Assembly: GCF_000186865.1 (NCBI RefSeq)
Contig: NW_008705590.1
Coordinates: 100,856 to 164,855, forward strand
Direction of reading: 5' to 3'
DNA: 64,000 bases
Source of the DNA: Aureococcus anophagefferens
Lineage: Eukaryota > Sar > Pelagophyceae > Pelagomonadales > Pelagomonadaceae
Made by a program: the position numbers and the translations under genes. Each line of letters begins with the position of its first letter. Positions within the stretch are counted from its first letter, which is position 1. The notes under the pieces were generated by a model. That model did no database searches, was not told the origin of the DNA, and saw only the letters and a list, made by a program, of their open reading frames with translations. Shown here in pieces: positions 45,986 to 54,981 of the stretch.

Positions 45986-47128
45986 CTAGCTGGGAGGCGT
46001 GTCTGGGGATTCCGCGGCGAACTGAACCACGATCCCGTTCATCTTTTCGAGCGTGGCTGGGGCGTCCTCGTGGCCGTTGGCGGCCGCGCGCTTCATCCAG
46101 ATGATAGCTTTTTCATGATCGCGTTCCACACCCTGGCCGTTCCAATAGCCTCCGGAAAGATTGTGCTGTGCCCTGGCTAGGCCGAGATCGGCAGCAATCG
46201 CGAAGTAGCGCATCGCGTCCTCGAATTTGTCAGCTCTTAAATACCCGTTTCCAAGCTCGCACATCGCATACGGGTGGCCTCGCTCCGCTGCCATATGGAA
46301 TAAATGATTCGCTTTCTTCGTATTCTGCCTGACACCGTTTTCGCCTTTCTGGAGTATACATGCAAGATTGCACATCGCATCCGCCTGCCCAAGCTCAGCG
46401 GCGCGTTTGAAAAGCTTCGCAGCCTTCTTGTAGGAGTCTCTGGGAAGGCCGAGCTGACCGTCGCGATAGCTATTCCCCAGATCGTTAATCGCCTCCGGTA
46501 CCTCATTTTCCACGTGGCGACGAAGACGTGCGAGACATTCCGCGTGCGATTCGGGATACGGCACCCGACACAAGGGACATGGCATACGGTCTTTCATGAT
46601 CGGCTTTGCACACGACCGGCAGACCATCCAGCAGCAACAGTACAGTAGCAAAGGGTCCTCATTGACGTCCCAATCCTCGAAGCAGACCGGGCACCGTGAC
46701 CCAAAGCGCGTCGACTGCCAGAGCAAAGGCTTCTCCGGCTCCGGCTCCGCCTCGCGCCGCGCCCGCGCCGCCTCGTGCTCCGCCGCGATGCGCGCGCGGA
46801 CCTGGTCGGCGTGCGACCGCGGGGCGGGCCCGTAGAACACCTCCTCCGGCAGCGGGGGCGTCGGCGCCTCGGCCCGCGCCGCCTCCGCCGCGCGCTCGTT
46901 TCGGATCTTTTTGCACGCCGCACGGTGGCCCCGGTCGCGCCAGTCAATTCTTTGGCATTCAGTCGAGCAGTACTGGGTTGTTTCGCAGGGGCAATTGAGC
47001 TTGGCCTTCGCCCCGCAGATGGTGCAGGTCAGGCGGAGTTTTAGCGCTTTGGCCCGGGCCTTTTTGATCTCGTATTCTTTCTGCTTTTTGCGCCATTCCG
47101 GCTCAGGCGCATCGTCTCCCTCCGACAT
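45986..47128 (-). CDS. MYND-finger, RING-like, Sel1-repeat protein
   Basis: Protein of 380 aa. Residues ~35-72 are a MYND zinc finger (CTICGAKAKLNCPCETTQYC...CQRIDWRDRGHRAAC). A RING-like Cys cluster follows at ~143-195 (CPVCFEDWDVNED...CCCWMVCRSC...MPCPLC). The rest is at least four Sel1/TPR-like repeats (AAKLFKRAAELGQADAMCNL, GVRQNTKKANHLFHMAAERG). Such proteins are protein-interaction scaffolds, some with ubiquitin ligase activity, and form large families in some algae. The central ~500 bp is clearly lower in GC than its neighbours. Confidence 0.85.
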   Translation of the reverse strand: MSEGDDAPEPEWRKKQKEYEIKKARAKALKLRLTCTICGAKAKLNCPCETTQYCSTECQRIDWRDRGHRAACKKIRNERAAEAARAEAPTPPLPEEVFYGPAPRSHADQVRARIAAEHEAARARREAEPEPEKPLLWQSTRFGSRCPVCFEDWDVNEDPLLLYCCCWMVCRSCAKPIMKDRMPCPLCRVPYPESHAECLARLRRHVENEVPEAINDLGNSYRDGQLGLPRDSYKKAAKLFKRAAELGQADAMCNLACILQKGENGVRQNTKKANHLFHMAAERGHPYAMCELGNGYLRADKFEDAMRYFAIAADLGLARAQHNLSGGYWNGQGVERDHEKAIIWMKRAAANGHEDAPATLEKMNGIVVQFAAESPDTPPS

Positions 47129-47263
47129 GATAGCGAGGTCTTGATCGAGATGGTGTTCACCCCGCGCCCTGACGTTTTGTGGGGCGTGGTCGCGTGCGCG
47201 TCGGGTCGTAAGGCGGACGCTCGATCAGCAGCAGCTCGCCAAAGACCTGCCGCAACCACGGCA

Positions 47264-48205
47264 ATGGCATCGATGGCCGGACGTCTTCAGGCATCGATGG
47301 CCGGCGTACGCGAGCGATATTCGTGTCAAAGCAAGCTTCTTGTCCTCCTCGCGGCGACCGCCAGCGCAGGAAGTAGTCGACGAAGCAGGTGCTGGTTAAA
47401 TGTTCACGGTTTTGCACACAGCGGAACTGGTGTCCTCCGACAGCACCTCGCGGCGATGCCGTCGAGTTCCGTGCAACACGTGCGACCCAAGGGCTCGGTT
47501 TTGAGACATGTTTCATACGTCGAAGACGAGAGCATGCACGCACAAACCGTATACCCGATTTTGAAGCGTCGCGACGCGACGACGGATTGCGGCGGCGACG
47601 ACGTCCACACGTGCAAAGGCCTGCTCAAACTCGTCAAAAATACGACACGCGCCATCCTCGAGCGCGAGTGGCTCGCCGTCCACGTCGACCCCACAGCATC
47701 GATTCTGATACAGAAGAGCCCGACGTTCGACGTCGCGCTGATGGAGGCGTTCTTCCCGCGGCGAGCGGCCCACGCGCTCGTGATGCGCCACCCGTTTTTC
47801 ACGCATTGTCACCAGGCGCTCGCGTGCTGGCAGCAGTGGCACGGCGTCTGGAGGACGCTGTTCGACGACGTGCTCCCGGCCGTCGAGCGCTACGCGGTCG
47901 TGCAATACGAGGCCGACTACGACCTCGCGGCGCTCGCGCCGGCGCTCCTCTGCGACCACGAGCAGCGACGGCTGAGATTAGAGGACGGCGGCGTTCTGGA
48001 TTTCTCCAAATTCAACGACCCGATGAGCGCCAAATTCGACGCCGCGTGGAACCGCTCCGCGTCCGAGGTCGAGGAGCTCGCGCGGTGGGAGCCGACGGCC
48101 TTCGCCTTCGGCTACAGCGTCCTCTCGCGGAAGGACGCCTTCGCGAACGTCCAGGACGGCATTTTTGCGACGCACGCGGCGCCGCTCCCGCGCGTGGACT
48201 GGTAA
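47264..48205 (+). CDS. Sulfotransferase-like protein, probably Golgi
   Basis: Protein of about 313 aa if it starts at the ATG at 47264; the frame is open upstream to 47141, only 13 bp from the divergent MYND gene. A hydrophobic stretch (KLLVLLAATASAG) suits a signal anchor. VHGFAHSGTGVLRQHL resembles the 5'-phosphosulfate loop of carbohydrate sulfotransferases (PAPS binding), and AHALVMRHPFFTHCHQAL resembles the VRHP region of the 3'-phosphate site. It may sulfate glycans. Two copies of CATCGATGGCCGG near the start are a local duplication. Confidence 0.6.
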   Translation: MASMAGRLQASMAGVRERYSCQSKLLVLLAATASAGSSRRSRCWLNVHGFAHSGTGVLRQHLAAMPSSSVQHVRPKGSVLRHVSYVEDESMHAQTVYPILKRRDATTDCGGDDVHTCKGLLKLVKNTTRAILEREWLAVHVDPTASILIQKSPTFDVALMEAFFPRRAAHALVMRHPFFTHCHQALACWQQWHGVWRTLFDDVLPAVERYAVVQYEADYDLAALAPALLCDHEQRRLRLEDGGVLDFSKFNDPMSAKFDAAWNRSASEVEELARWEPTAFAFGYSVLSRKDAFANVQDGIFATHAAPLPRVDW

Positions 48206-48257
48206 AAATCGGTTCAACATGCACTGCAACACAGCGCATTTTGAAAGTCCATCGAGG

Positions 48258-49004
48258 ATGGCAGGTCGCAAAGCGCTGCTCCTCTGCAGCGTTGCGCTAT
48301 GCTGCAGCGGCTTTAAACTACCGTCGCGCCACCTCGCGCGCGCGCCGCGGCGGCCGGCGCAGCCGCGCGTCCCGCTGACGGTGCGCGGCGGCGCTCTCTT
48401 CGACGGCGGCGACAGGATCGAGGCCGTGCGGGCGCTGACGTCGACGCCGCTGGGCTCCCTGGCGTACATCGCGGCCTACGTGACCGTCGAGATGTGCGGC
48501 ATCCCGTCGATCCCGCTCGCGGCCGCCGCCGGCGTCATCTATCCCGTGCCGGCCGCGCTGGCGCTCGTGCTCGGCTCGTCGACGGCGGCGGCGTGCATGG
48601 CGTTCCAGATCGGGCGCACGAAGCTGCGGCCGAAGCTCGAGGCGAGGATACGCACGGACCCGAAGCTCGGCGCCATCGACGCGGCGGTGCGGGAGAACGG
48701 GTTCACGCTGCTCCTGCTGCTGCGCCTCGTGCCCATGCCGCCGGCGATCAACTACGTCTACGGCGCCATCAAGCCGTCCTGGGCCGCCTACGTCGGCGCG
48801 ACGCTCATCGGCTACATCCCGGGCACGGTCATGACCGTCTTCGCCGCCGCGGGCGCGCGCGGCCCGCTCCTCGGCGGCGCGAAGCTGCCGTGGTACGGCT
48901 ACGCCGCCGGCGGCGCGTTGGTCGCCGCGATCGTCGGGCTCCTCGCGAAGCTCGCGGCGAACGTCAAGGCCACGCTCGACGAGTACGAGAAGCGCATGTC
49001 GTAA
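48258..49004 (+). CDS. VTT (TVP38/TMEM64/DedA) membrane protein
   Basis: Protein of 248 aa. MAGRKALLLCSVALCCSGFKLP is a signal-type N-terminus with the C-SGF-KLP form of heterokont plastid precursors; LTVRGGALF follows, a motif common in this group. The core has VEMCGIPSIPLAAAAGVIY, re-entrant GSSTAAACMAFQIGR, LLLRLVPMPPAINYVYGA and GTLIGYIPGTVMTV-like segments, the VTT fold of lipid scramblases. A plastid envelope location is inferred. It ends with a basic helix. The gene starts 52 bp after the sulfotransferase-like stop. Confidence 0.83.
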   Translation: MAGRKALLLCSVALCCSGFKLPSRHLARAPRRPAQPRVPLTVRGGALFDGGDRIEAVRALTSTPLGSLAYIAAYVTVEMCGIPSIPLAAAAGVIYPVPAALALVLGSSTAAACMAFQIGRTKLRPKLEARIRTDPKLGAIDAAVRENGFTLLLLLRLVPMPPAINYVYGAIKPSWAAYVGATLIGYIPGTVMTVFAAAGARGPLLGGAKLPWYGYAAGGALVAAIVGLLAKLAANVKATLDEYEKRMS

Positions 49005-49009
49005 CACCA

Positions 49010-49140
49010 GAAACTAGGCTCGAGGCACCAGTCGAAGTCGTCGTCGAGGTCGCAGAACGAGGTCCGCGGTGCCACAAAACTAGGCTCCTCTACGCGGCAC
49101 GGCCGCGCGCCAGTCGAAGTCCGCGTCGTCGTCGTCGAGG
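49010..49140. repeat. Partial duplication of the SET gene's 3' end
   Basis: AACTAGGCTC...CCAGTCGAAGTC...GTCGTCGAGGTC...GACGAGGTCCGCGG-type sequence near 49012-49068 repeats, with deletions, the true gene end at 49077-49160. The outer copy lies beyond the stop, a relic of local duplication. Confidence 0.6.
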
Positions 49141-50360
49141 TCCCGGACGAGGTCCGCGGCCTCGCGGGCGAGCGCGGAGCCGCGGCCGTGGGACGTGTCG
49201 AGGCGGATCTTCGCGAGGACCGCGTGGCGCTGCGCCGCGGCGTCGTCGCCGAGCGCGAGGCGCAGCTTCGCGCAGCGCAGCCGGTGCACGGCGACGTAGG
49301 GGTGGCCCGCGGCGAAGCGGTCCTCGAGGTGCGCGAGCGCCTCGGCCTCGCGCGCGGCCGCGGGCCAGTCCCGCGCCGCGATGGCCGCCTCCATGGCGCC
49401 GCGCCGCGCGCGGACGCCGTCGAGGCTCGGTCCGCCGCCGACGCAGACGGCGCAGGCGCATTGGAAGCCGTAGCCGCGCCGGAGCGCCGCGCGGCGGTCC
49501 GGCGTCGCGAGGTCGAGGTACTCGTGGCAGAGCTCCGCGCCCGGTTCCAGCGACCGCAGCGCGACGTACTCGAGGGTCGGCGGCGCGCCCGGCGCGCGGG
49601 CGAACCGCGGCCAGATCGTCGGCGCGCAGCTGTGGTTCGCCGCCGTGATCTCGCGCGGATAGAGCGCGACGCCGACCTCGCGCAGCTCCTCGTCGCAGAC
49701 GGAGTGGGCGTTGCGCCGCAGCGCGCCGAGGACCGCGGCAGCGGCCTTCGCGTCGCTCCCGGCGAGGCGCGCGGCGACCTCCGCGGCGGCCGTCAAGCCG
49801 TCGTCTTCCGCTAACACCTCGTCGGACGCGCGGTGCAGTCGTTCCACGTACGCGCGGACGCCGCCGTCCGCCATGGCCCGCAGCACGCGGCTCGCGAGCA
49901 GGCAGCTCGGCGGCGGCGCGCCGAGATGCTTCCACTTGCGCAGCGCGGCGCACTCGCCGCGCGCGATGTGCCGCGCGGCGCGCGCGGACGACGAGCACGC
50001 GCGGCAGTAGACGACGCCGCCGCAGCCGCCGCGGCACGCGACGGGCGCGTCCGCGGGCGACAGGCAGACGTCGCAGCACGCGCCGTCGCCGCGCGCGGCG
50101 TGCGCGATGGGCGCCGCGCGCGCGACGACGGCGCCGCCGCCGACGCCGCGAGACGCGAAGAGGCCGACGCCGACGCCGGCGCCGACGTCGACGATGGACG
50201 CCGACGACGACGCCCGGGCGAGCGTCCGGGGCGGCGGCAGGCTCTGCGCGAAGGCCCAGCGCGTGCGTTCGTCGCGGTGGACGAGCACGAGGGCATCGCT
50301 CTGGTCGGTCGGCGCGTGCGCCTCGAGGTAGTCGTCGAGGCTGAAGGCGTCGTCGTCCAT
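49080..50360 (-). CDS. SET and MYND-domain methyltransferase-like protein
   Basis: Protein of 426 aa from the ATG at 50360. A SET domain is split by a MYND-like zinc finger (CCDVCLSPADAPVACRGGCG...YCRAC...HIARGEC), the SMYD order. SET motifs: VGVGLFASRGV at the start; ITAANHSCAPTIWPRF (NHSC, SAM binding) and ELCHEYLDL (catalytic Tyr), then post-SET CACAVC. The C-terminal ~130 residues are helical, TPR-like. It probably methylates lysine in histones or other proteins. Confidence 0.85.
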   Translation of the reverse strand: MDDDAFSLDDYLEAHAPTDQSDALVLVHRDERTRWAFAQSLPPPRTLARASSSASIVDVGAGVGVGLFASRGVGGGAVVARAAPIAHAARGDGACCDVCLSPADAPVACRGGCGGVVYCRACSSSARAARHIARGECAALRKWKHLGAPPPSCLLASRVLRAMADGGVRAYVERLHRASDEVLAEDDGLTAAAEVAARLAGSDAKAAAAVLGALRRNAHSVCDEELREVGVALYPREITAANHSCAPTIWPRFARAPGAPPTLEYVALRSLEPGAELCHEYLDLATPDRRAALRRGYGFQCACAVCVGGGPSLDGVRARRGAMEAAIAARDWPAAAREAEALAHLEDRFAAGHPYVAVHRLRCAKLRLALGDDAAAQRHAVLAKIRLDTSHGRGSALAREAADLVRDLDDDDADFDWRAAVPRRGA

Positions 50361-50617
50361 GCTCGCTCGCGCTGCGCCGACTCGAGCAGCGCGCGGCTGC
50401 GTGCGCAGCACTTGGAGTGATTTCTGCGCGCTCTTCTCAGCGGCCTAGACGGCCTCGTCCTGCCAGCTTATCTCGCGCGCGCCATGCCAGCAAGAATTGC
50501 CACAGCGGTGCTCCTCGCCCTCACCATCGACATTTGCGGCCACGAGCTCGAGCTCTGCGCATGCGCGCCTGTGTGTTGCGCGATCCTAGCACCTCGGCAA
50601 CACGCGCTATTGAGACG

Positions 50618-51151
50618 ATGGGCCGCATCGCGATCCTCGCGCTGCTCTGCGCCGCCGTCGACGGCTTCGCGCCGCCGTCGCGCACTGCGACGTCGCCGTC
50701 GCGGACTGCGCCGTCGCCGTCGCTGCTGCAGGCCAGCCAGGCCGACGTGCAGGCCATCGCCGGCGGCCTCGGCGACGCCGCATCGGTGGAAGCCCTCTTC
50801 ATGGTCAAAGGCGAGCCGCGCCAGTTCCTGCGGCGCGACCAGTTCTGCCAGGCGCTCGTCGACGCGACGTCGTGCTCGCCCGACGGCGCGTACGAGGCCT
50901 GGCTGGGCCTCGGCGGCGCGCCGAAGCCCGCGGAGAAGAAGAAGGAGAGCAAGGGCTTCTTCGGCGCCTTCGCCGAGAGCATCAAGGAGAACGCCGGCGG
51001 CGTCAAGGACACGCGGCCCAAGGACAAGTGGGGCGACACGGTCGTCGAGATGACCATCGTCGACGCCGCGACGATCCTCGAGTCCGACGCGGGCGCCGCG
51101 GGCTTCTCCGAGGCCGCCGTCGCCGCGTGGCTCGGGGGGGACGGCGTCTAG
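50618..51151 (+). CDS. Plastid-targeted protein of unknown function
   Basis: Protein of 177 aa. MGRIAILALLCAAVDGFAPP is a signal peptide with the DGF-AP cleavage motif, followed by a Ser/Thr/Arg transit region (SRTATSPSRTAPSPS). This is a clear bipartite plastid presequence of the heterokont type. The mature part has VEALFMVKGEPRQFLRRDQF and a Lys-rich KKKESKGFFGAFAESIKEN segment with no known domain. Upstream 257 bp is shared with the divergent SET gene. Confidence 0.7.
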   Translation: MGRIAILALLCAAVDGFAPPSRTATSPSRTAPSPSLLQASQADVQAIAGGLGDAASVEALFMVKGEPRQFLRRDQFCQALVDATSCSPDGAYEAWLGLGGAPKPAEKKKESKGFFGAFAESIKENAGGVKDTRPKDKWGDTVVEMTIVDAATILESDAGAAGFSEAAVAAWLGGDGV

Positions 51152-51256
51152 ACAGCGTCGTAAGAGTTCTCGCGGTGGGGGTGTTAATTGGGGCGCCGCG
51201 TCTGTACATTTCGCGCGGCGCTCTCTCCTTGGATTCTCGTAGATCTTGTTCGCGCC

Positions 51257-51791
51257 CTAGTTCGACTTGTCGATGTTCTCATAGATCTTGTTGGCCGACT
51301 CGGCGAATTCGACCATGATGCAGGTCTTGTCGCCGAGAATCTTCGGGATGTGGCCCGGCCCCACAAAGTAGGTCTGGCCCGCGGTGAACTCCTCGTCCGG
51401 GCGGTCGTCCTCGTACCTGGGCGCGGCGCGTCGTCGGGCTCGGCGCGATCGAAACGAAATCGCCCTGAGGCGCGTCGCGCGCGGCGCGGCCGGACGACGC
51501 GATCGAGATTCGAGACGACGCCGGAGTCGCGCTCGACCTTCATGCATCCCTGCTCGATGATGCCGAAGTGCGTCGCCGGGCACCAGTCGGGGTTCCCCGG
51601 CATGATGGGCTTACAGACGCAGCGCCAGTCGAAGGACGGCTCGATCCAGAGCTTCGAGGCCTTCTTGCCGCCGATCTCGGTCGTGACCTGTGCGCGCGCG
51701 TCAGATTTGACCATCGGCTCTCGTCACATCGCACCATCTTGCAGCCCTCGAGCTGCGTGACGTTGCCATCGGTATGCGTGATCACGGGCAT
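51257..51791 (-). CDS. Small cupin-domain protein, three exons
   Basis: Best model: exons 51735-51791, 51533-51687 and 51257-51416, giving 123 aa. The first intron (51688-51734) is 47 nt, GT-AG. The second is read as GC-AG (51417-51532) because it gives GCMKVEYEDDRPDEEF; a GT donor five bases upstream needs a different acceptor to stay in frame. The fold is a single cupin barrel: HFGIIEQGCM...DEEFTAGQTYFVGPGHIPKIL...CIMVEF. Metal-site His residues are few, so binding or regulatory function is as likely as catalysis. No targeting signal. Confidence 0.7.
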
Positions 51792-52129
51792 GGTTTCTGT
51801 GAGTGATGAAGAAGTCCGGAACCTGTGAGCGGCCAAATCGGTGAACGTTTCGGACCGGCGACTGCGGGGCGTTCGCCCGCGGCCGCCCGAAGGCGGGAAA
51901 GGCGGCCGCGCGCCCGTGTGGCCCGCGCGGGCGGTCGCGAGGACGCCGAAGCCGGACAGAAAGAAGGACTCGAAAGATTCTCGCTGTGAAAATCCACAGC
52001 CAGTGACTGGGAGTCCTACTGGGCTCCAGTCGCACCGGTGAGGCTCGTGACGCCTCTCGAGAGGTCTCCCACGCCCTCTACGAGCGCAAGGACGGCCGCG
52101 TCGAAAAAGCGAAGCAATTTGCACGAAAC
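51792..52129. other. 338-bp gap without a gene
   Basis: Lies upstream of the cupin gene and downstream of the LON-like gene, both on the minus strand. It contains GACTGGGAGTCCTACTGGGC-TCCAGTC, a potential 8-bp hairpin near 52002-52028, and a GC-rich stretch at 51890-51945. The minus frame is partly open into the cupin ATG but shows no domain. Likely 5' leader and promoter. Confidence 0.4.
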
Positions 52130-53140
52130 TTACGACGCGTTGAACGCGCGCGCGAGGGCCGCGCGCTGGGCCACGCGGCCGCCCTCGCGGAGCGCGTCCG
52201 CCGCGAGCCTCTCGAGGCGGTCGTCCGCGGCCGTCGACTCGAGGCACGCCTGGAAGAAGGCGTCGTCGGCCAGGTCCATCTCCTCGACGTACTCCGCCGC
52301 GCGCCGGTCCAGGTCCGCGAGCCGGGCGCGCGCCTCGTCGCCCAGCGTCGCCTCGTTCACGGGGATCGAGAGCACGCCGCCCTCGCGGAGCTTCGCGTCG
52401 ACGATGAGCTCGTCGCGCTCGGCCCGGTGGTACGCGGCCACGGCCGCGCGCCGCGTCGCCGCGTAGCGCTGCCAGAGCTCGAGCGCCGCCCACGCGTCGC
52501 GCCGCTCCGCGAAGTCCGCGGCTTCGGCCAGCGCCTTCCCGGCCTCGGCCGCGTCCATGCCGACCTCGGCGCCCGCGCGCGCGAGGGACGCGGCGAGGAA
52601 CCGCAGGGCGCCGGCCGCGGACGCCGCCGCCGCCTCCGACGCCTCGGGATCGTCGTCCTCGACGTCCTCGACGCGCGCGACGAGGTACTCGCGTCGCGAC
52701 GGGTCGCGCCACGCGTCCGGGTTGTCGATCCCCACGACGCGGCAGCGGCCGACGACGGAGCAGCGTACGCGCAGCGCCCGCGGTTGCGCTCGCGGCGTCG
52801 CGAGGACCTGGTCGCTGGCGTCGCGGGTGGCGTTCTCGACGCCGTCGATGCGGAGCAGCGCGCCGACGGTCGCGACGCTCGACCGGTCGGCGGAGACCTG
52901 GCTCGCCACGAAATATTCCTCCTTCGTCGCCATCTCGACGTTGCGCGGCTCCGAGTTGCGCAGGAAGATGGTCGAGCCCGGCAGGTACGTCGCGGGCAGC
53001 GGGTAGAGCGGGTAAGCCTTTGCCGTCGCCGGCGGACTCGGCGACGCGGCGATGCGGACCCATTTTTGCAGCGCGCTGGTCTGCGTCACGAGGAGGAGAT
53101 GAGCGAGCATCGCGTTTCTGCCACGGATCTTGCTCGCCAT
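52130..53140 (-). CDS. LON-N-terminal-like domain protein
   Basis: Protein of 336 aa from the ATG at 53140. After a hydrophobic leader (MLAHLLLVTQTSALQ), the sequence YPLYPLPATYLPGSTIFLRN, then YFVASQV...SSVATVGALLRIDGVE, resembles the substrate-binding LON domain found in Lon proteases and cereblon-like proteins. Protease domains are absent. Residues ~190-336 are long charged helices (AADFAERRDAWAALELWQRY, ARARLADLDRRAAEYVEEMD). A plastid or secretory leader is possible. The start lies 64 bp from the divergent prolyl-hydroxylase-like gene. Confidence 0.6.
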   Translation of the reverse strand: MASKIRGRNAMLAHLLLVTQTSALQKWVRIAASPSPPATAKAYPLYPLPATYLPGSTIFLRNSEPRNVEMATKEEYFVASQVSADRSSVATVGALLRIDGVENATRDASDQVLATPRAQPRALRVRCSVVGRCRVVGIDNPDAWRDPSRREYLVARVEDVEDDDPEASEAAAASAAGALRFLAASLARAGAEVGMDAAEAGKALAEAADFAERRDAWAALELWQRYAATRRAAVAAYHRAERDELIVDAKLREGGVLSIPVNEATLGDEARARLADLDRRAAEYVEEMDLADDAFFQACLESTAADDRLERLAADALREGGRVAQRAALARAFNAS

Positions 53141-53204
53141 GCTCAGCTGTCTGACTGCTCTTTGACAATTCTTTGACAGATTCGTCGAAGTTGACGCAGA
53201 CGCG

Positions 53205-54383
53205 ATGGCGGTCTCGACGATGGTGGACTCTATACGCAGCCCGCCGACCGACACGCTTGTCACCTACGAGAGCCCGAAAGCCTGCTCCGTCGTCGCACCC
53301 AAGGGCTGCATCGTGCGCGCCGGCTGCAACAAGAAGAGCACCTGGGTCATGAAGCTGTTGCCCGGCATGGAGGCGCTCGCCGTCGGCGAGGCGCTGGAGC
53401 CGCGCGACGGGTGCACCGTGCGCGTGAAGCTCGTCGAGCCCGTCGCCGGCTGGACGACGCTGCGCATGCTCCGGCCCTACGCGCCGGACGACGCCTGGGG
53501 CTCGTGCGCGGCGGCCGCCGCGGCGCCGCCGACGGAGGGCACGACGGAGCGCCTCTTGCGCGCGCTCGTCATCGAACCGCGCGACCCGCCGGTCCTCAGC
53601 GCGCACCCCCCGCGGCCCTGGCGCTTCCCCGCCGTCGACGTGGACGACGGCGCCGGCGGTTTCGAGCGAAGGCCGCACCGCGTCGCGGCGATCGAAAAGG
53701 CGAACGACGGCGACCGCGCGAGCCCCGTCTTCGCCGTCGACGCGCCCATGCTGCGCCCCCGGGGCGCGCCGGGCGCGGCCGTCGCCGTCGCCGGCGCGGC
53801 CGTCGCCGTCGCCGGCGCGCTCTCGCGAGCCGAGGCCGCCGCGCTCGTCGCCGCGACGGAGGCCATGGGCTACGACGACGCGCGCAACTCCGCCGTGCGC
53901 CGCAACGACATGTGCGCCGTCGTCGTCGCCGAGGCCGACGCCGCCGAGCTCTTCCGGCGGGTCCGCGGCGCCGTGCCCGCGACCGTCGCCGTCGGCGACA
54001 AGACGGTCGGCCCCGCGACGACCGCGAACCGGCGCTGGCGCTTCTACCGCTACGCGGCCGGCGCGCGCTTCCTGCCCCACTTCGACGCCGCCTGGCCCGC
54101 CGCGGCGCTCGACGGCGCGGGTGTCCTCGTCCACGACGCGACGGGCCGCGCGCTCTCCTGGTACACGCTCCTCGTCTACCTCAGCGACGGCTTCGACGGC
54201 GGCGCGACGCGGCTCCACGGGACCGACGGCGCCGTCGACGTGCTGCCGGCGGCGGGCGGCGCGCTCCTCTTCCCCCACGGCCACCACCCGGCCTCCGTCT
54301 ACCACGAGGGCGCCGCCGTCGCCTCGGGGACGAAGTACGTCCTCCGCACGGACGTGCTCTACGCGTCCTCGACCGTCGATTAA
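53205..54383 (+). CDS. Prolyl-4-hydroxylase-like 2OG-Fe(II) oxygenase
   Basis: Protein of 392 aa. The C-terminal ~190 residues are a P4H-type jelly roll: NRRWRFYRYAAGARFLPHFD (HxD iron ligands), LSWYTLLVYLSDGFDGGATR, and LFPHGHHPASVYHEGAAVASGTKYVLRTDVLY with the distal His and the Lys/Arg for 2-oxoglutarate. Many protist relatives hydroxylate proteins or nucleotides. The N-terminal ~150 residues include a small Cys-containing beta domain of unknown type. An Ala/Val repeat (AVAVAGAAVAVAGA) precedes the catalytic domain. No signal peptide. Confidence 0.82.
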   Translation: MAVSTMVDSIRSPPTDTLVTYESPKACSVVAPKGCIVRAGCNKKSTWVMKLLPGMEALAVGEALEPRDGCTVRVKLVEPVAGWTTLRMLRPYAPDDAWGSCAAAAAAPPTEGTTERLLRALVIEPRDPPVLSAHPPRPWRFPAVDVDDGAGGFERRPHRVAAIEKANDGDRASPVFAVDAPMLRPRGAPGAAVAVAGAAVAVAGALSRAEAAALVAATEAMGYDDARNSAVRRNDMCAVVVAEADAAELFRRVRGAVPATVAVGDKTVGPATTANRRWRFYRYAAGARFLPHFDAAWPAAALDGAGVLVHDATGRALSWYTLLVYLSDGFDGGATRLHGTDGAVDVLPAAGGALLFPHGHHPASVYHEGAAVASGTKYVLRTDVLYASSTVD

Positions 54384-54495
54384 ACGAGCTAGAAGTATGG
54401 AGGATTCTCTTAGGGCTTGCTGCGGCGGTCCTCGCGCGCGCGGCGGGCCGGTTTGAGCGGTGGCGCCAGCGCGTCGCATCGCCGGCGTGGTCCGC

Positions 54496-54981
54496 TCACA
54501 TGAAGAACGTGTAGACGGAGAGCGCGCAGATCGTCGCGCAGGCGATGCCGCCGCCGAGCTGGCCCTTGTACTTGCCCGAGGAGATGAGCGAGCCCTCGTT
54601 CTGCCACTTGAAGTGCATGAGCGTCCAGGCGATCCAGCCGTAGGTGAAGCGCTTGCCAAAGGTGGCGATGTCGCCGCCCTCCGTGGCGATCTTGAAGCCC
54701 TGGAAGGCGTGGAGCAGGAGGGCGATGCCCATGGCCTCGGAGAGCTGCTTCCACGCGCGCGTCGGCTTGGCGTCGTCCCAGTAGCGCGTCGACGCCCAGT
54801 CGGAGAAGATGAACTCCGTGCCGAACATGCCCGTGCCGGCTGCCTGGATGAGGAGCATGGTCTTGTCGTCGATGCCGCCGAGCTGCGCGCCGCCGCGGAG
54901 CTTGAGCGCGACGGGCGTCGGGCCGCGGAGCGGGCCGGCGGCGGCGACGGCGGCGAGGGAGGCGACGAGGAACTTCTGCAT
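54496..54981 (-). CDS. Small membrane protein with LKLRGG presequence motif
   Basis: Protein of 161 aa from the ATG at 54981. MQKFLVASLAAVAAAGPLRG is a signal peptide, followed by TPVALKLRGGAQLGG, a motif frequent after the signal of heterokont plastid/ER membrane proteins. Three to four hydrophobic segments follow (GIALLLHAFQGFKIA, RFTYGWIAWTLMHF, GGIACATICALSVYTFFM). Function unknown; small photosynthesis-linked membrane proteins of this group look similar. Confidence 0.7.
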   Translation of the reverse strand: MQKFLVASLAAVAAAGPLRGPTPVALKLRGGAQLGGIDDKTMLLIQAAGTGMFGTEFIFSDWASTRYWDDAKPTRAWKQLSEAMGIALLLHAFQGFKIATEGGDIATFGKRFTYGWIAWTLMHFKWQNEGSLISSGKYKGQLGGGIACATICALSVYTFFM

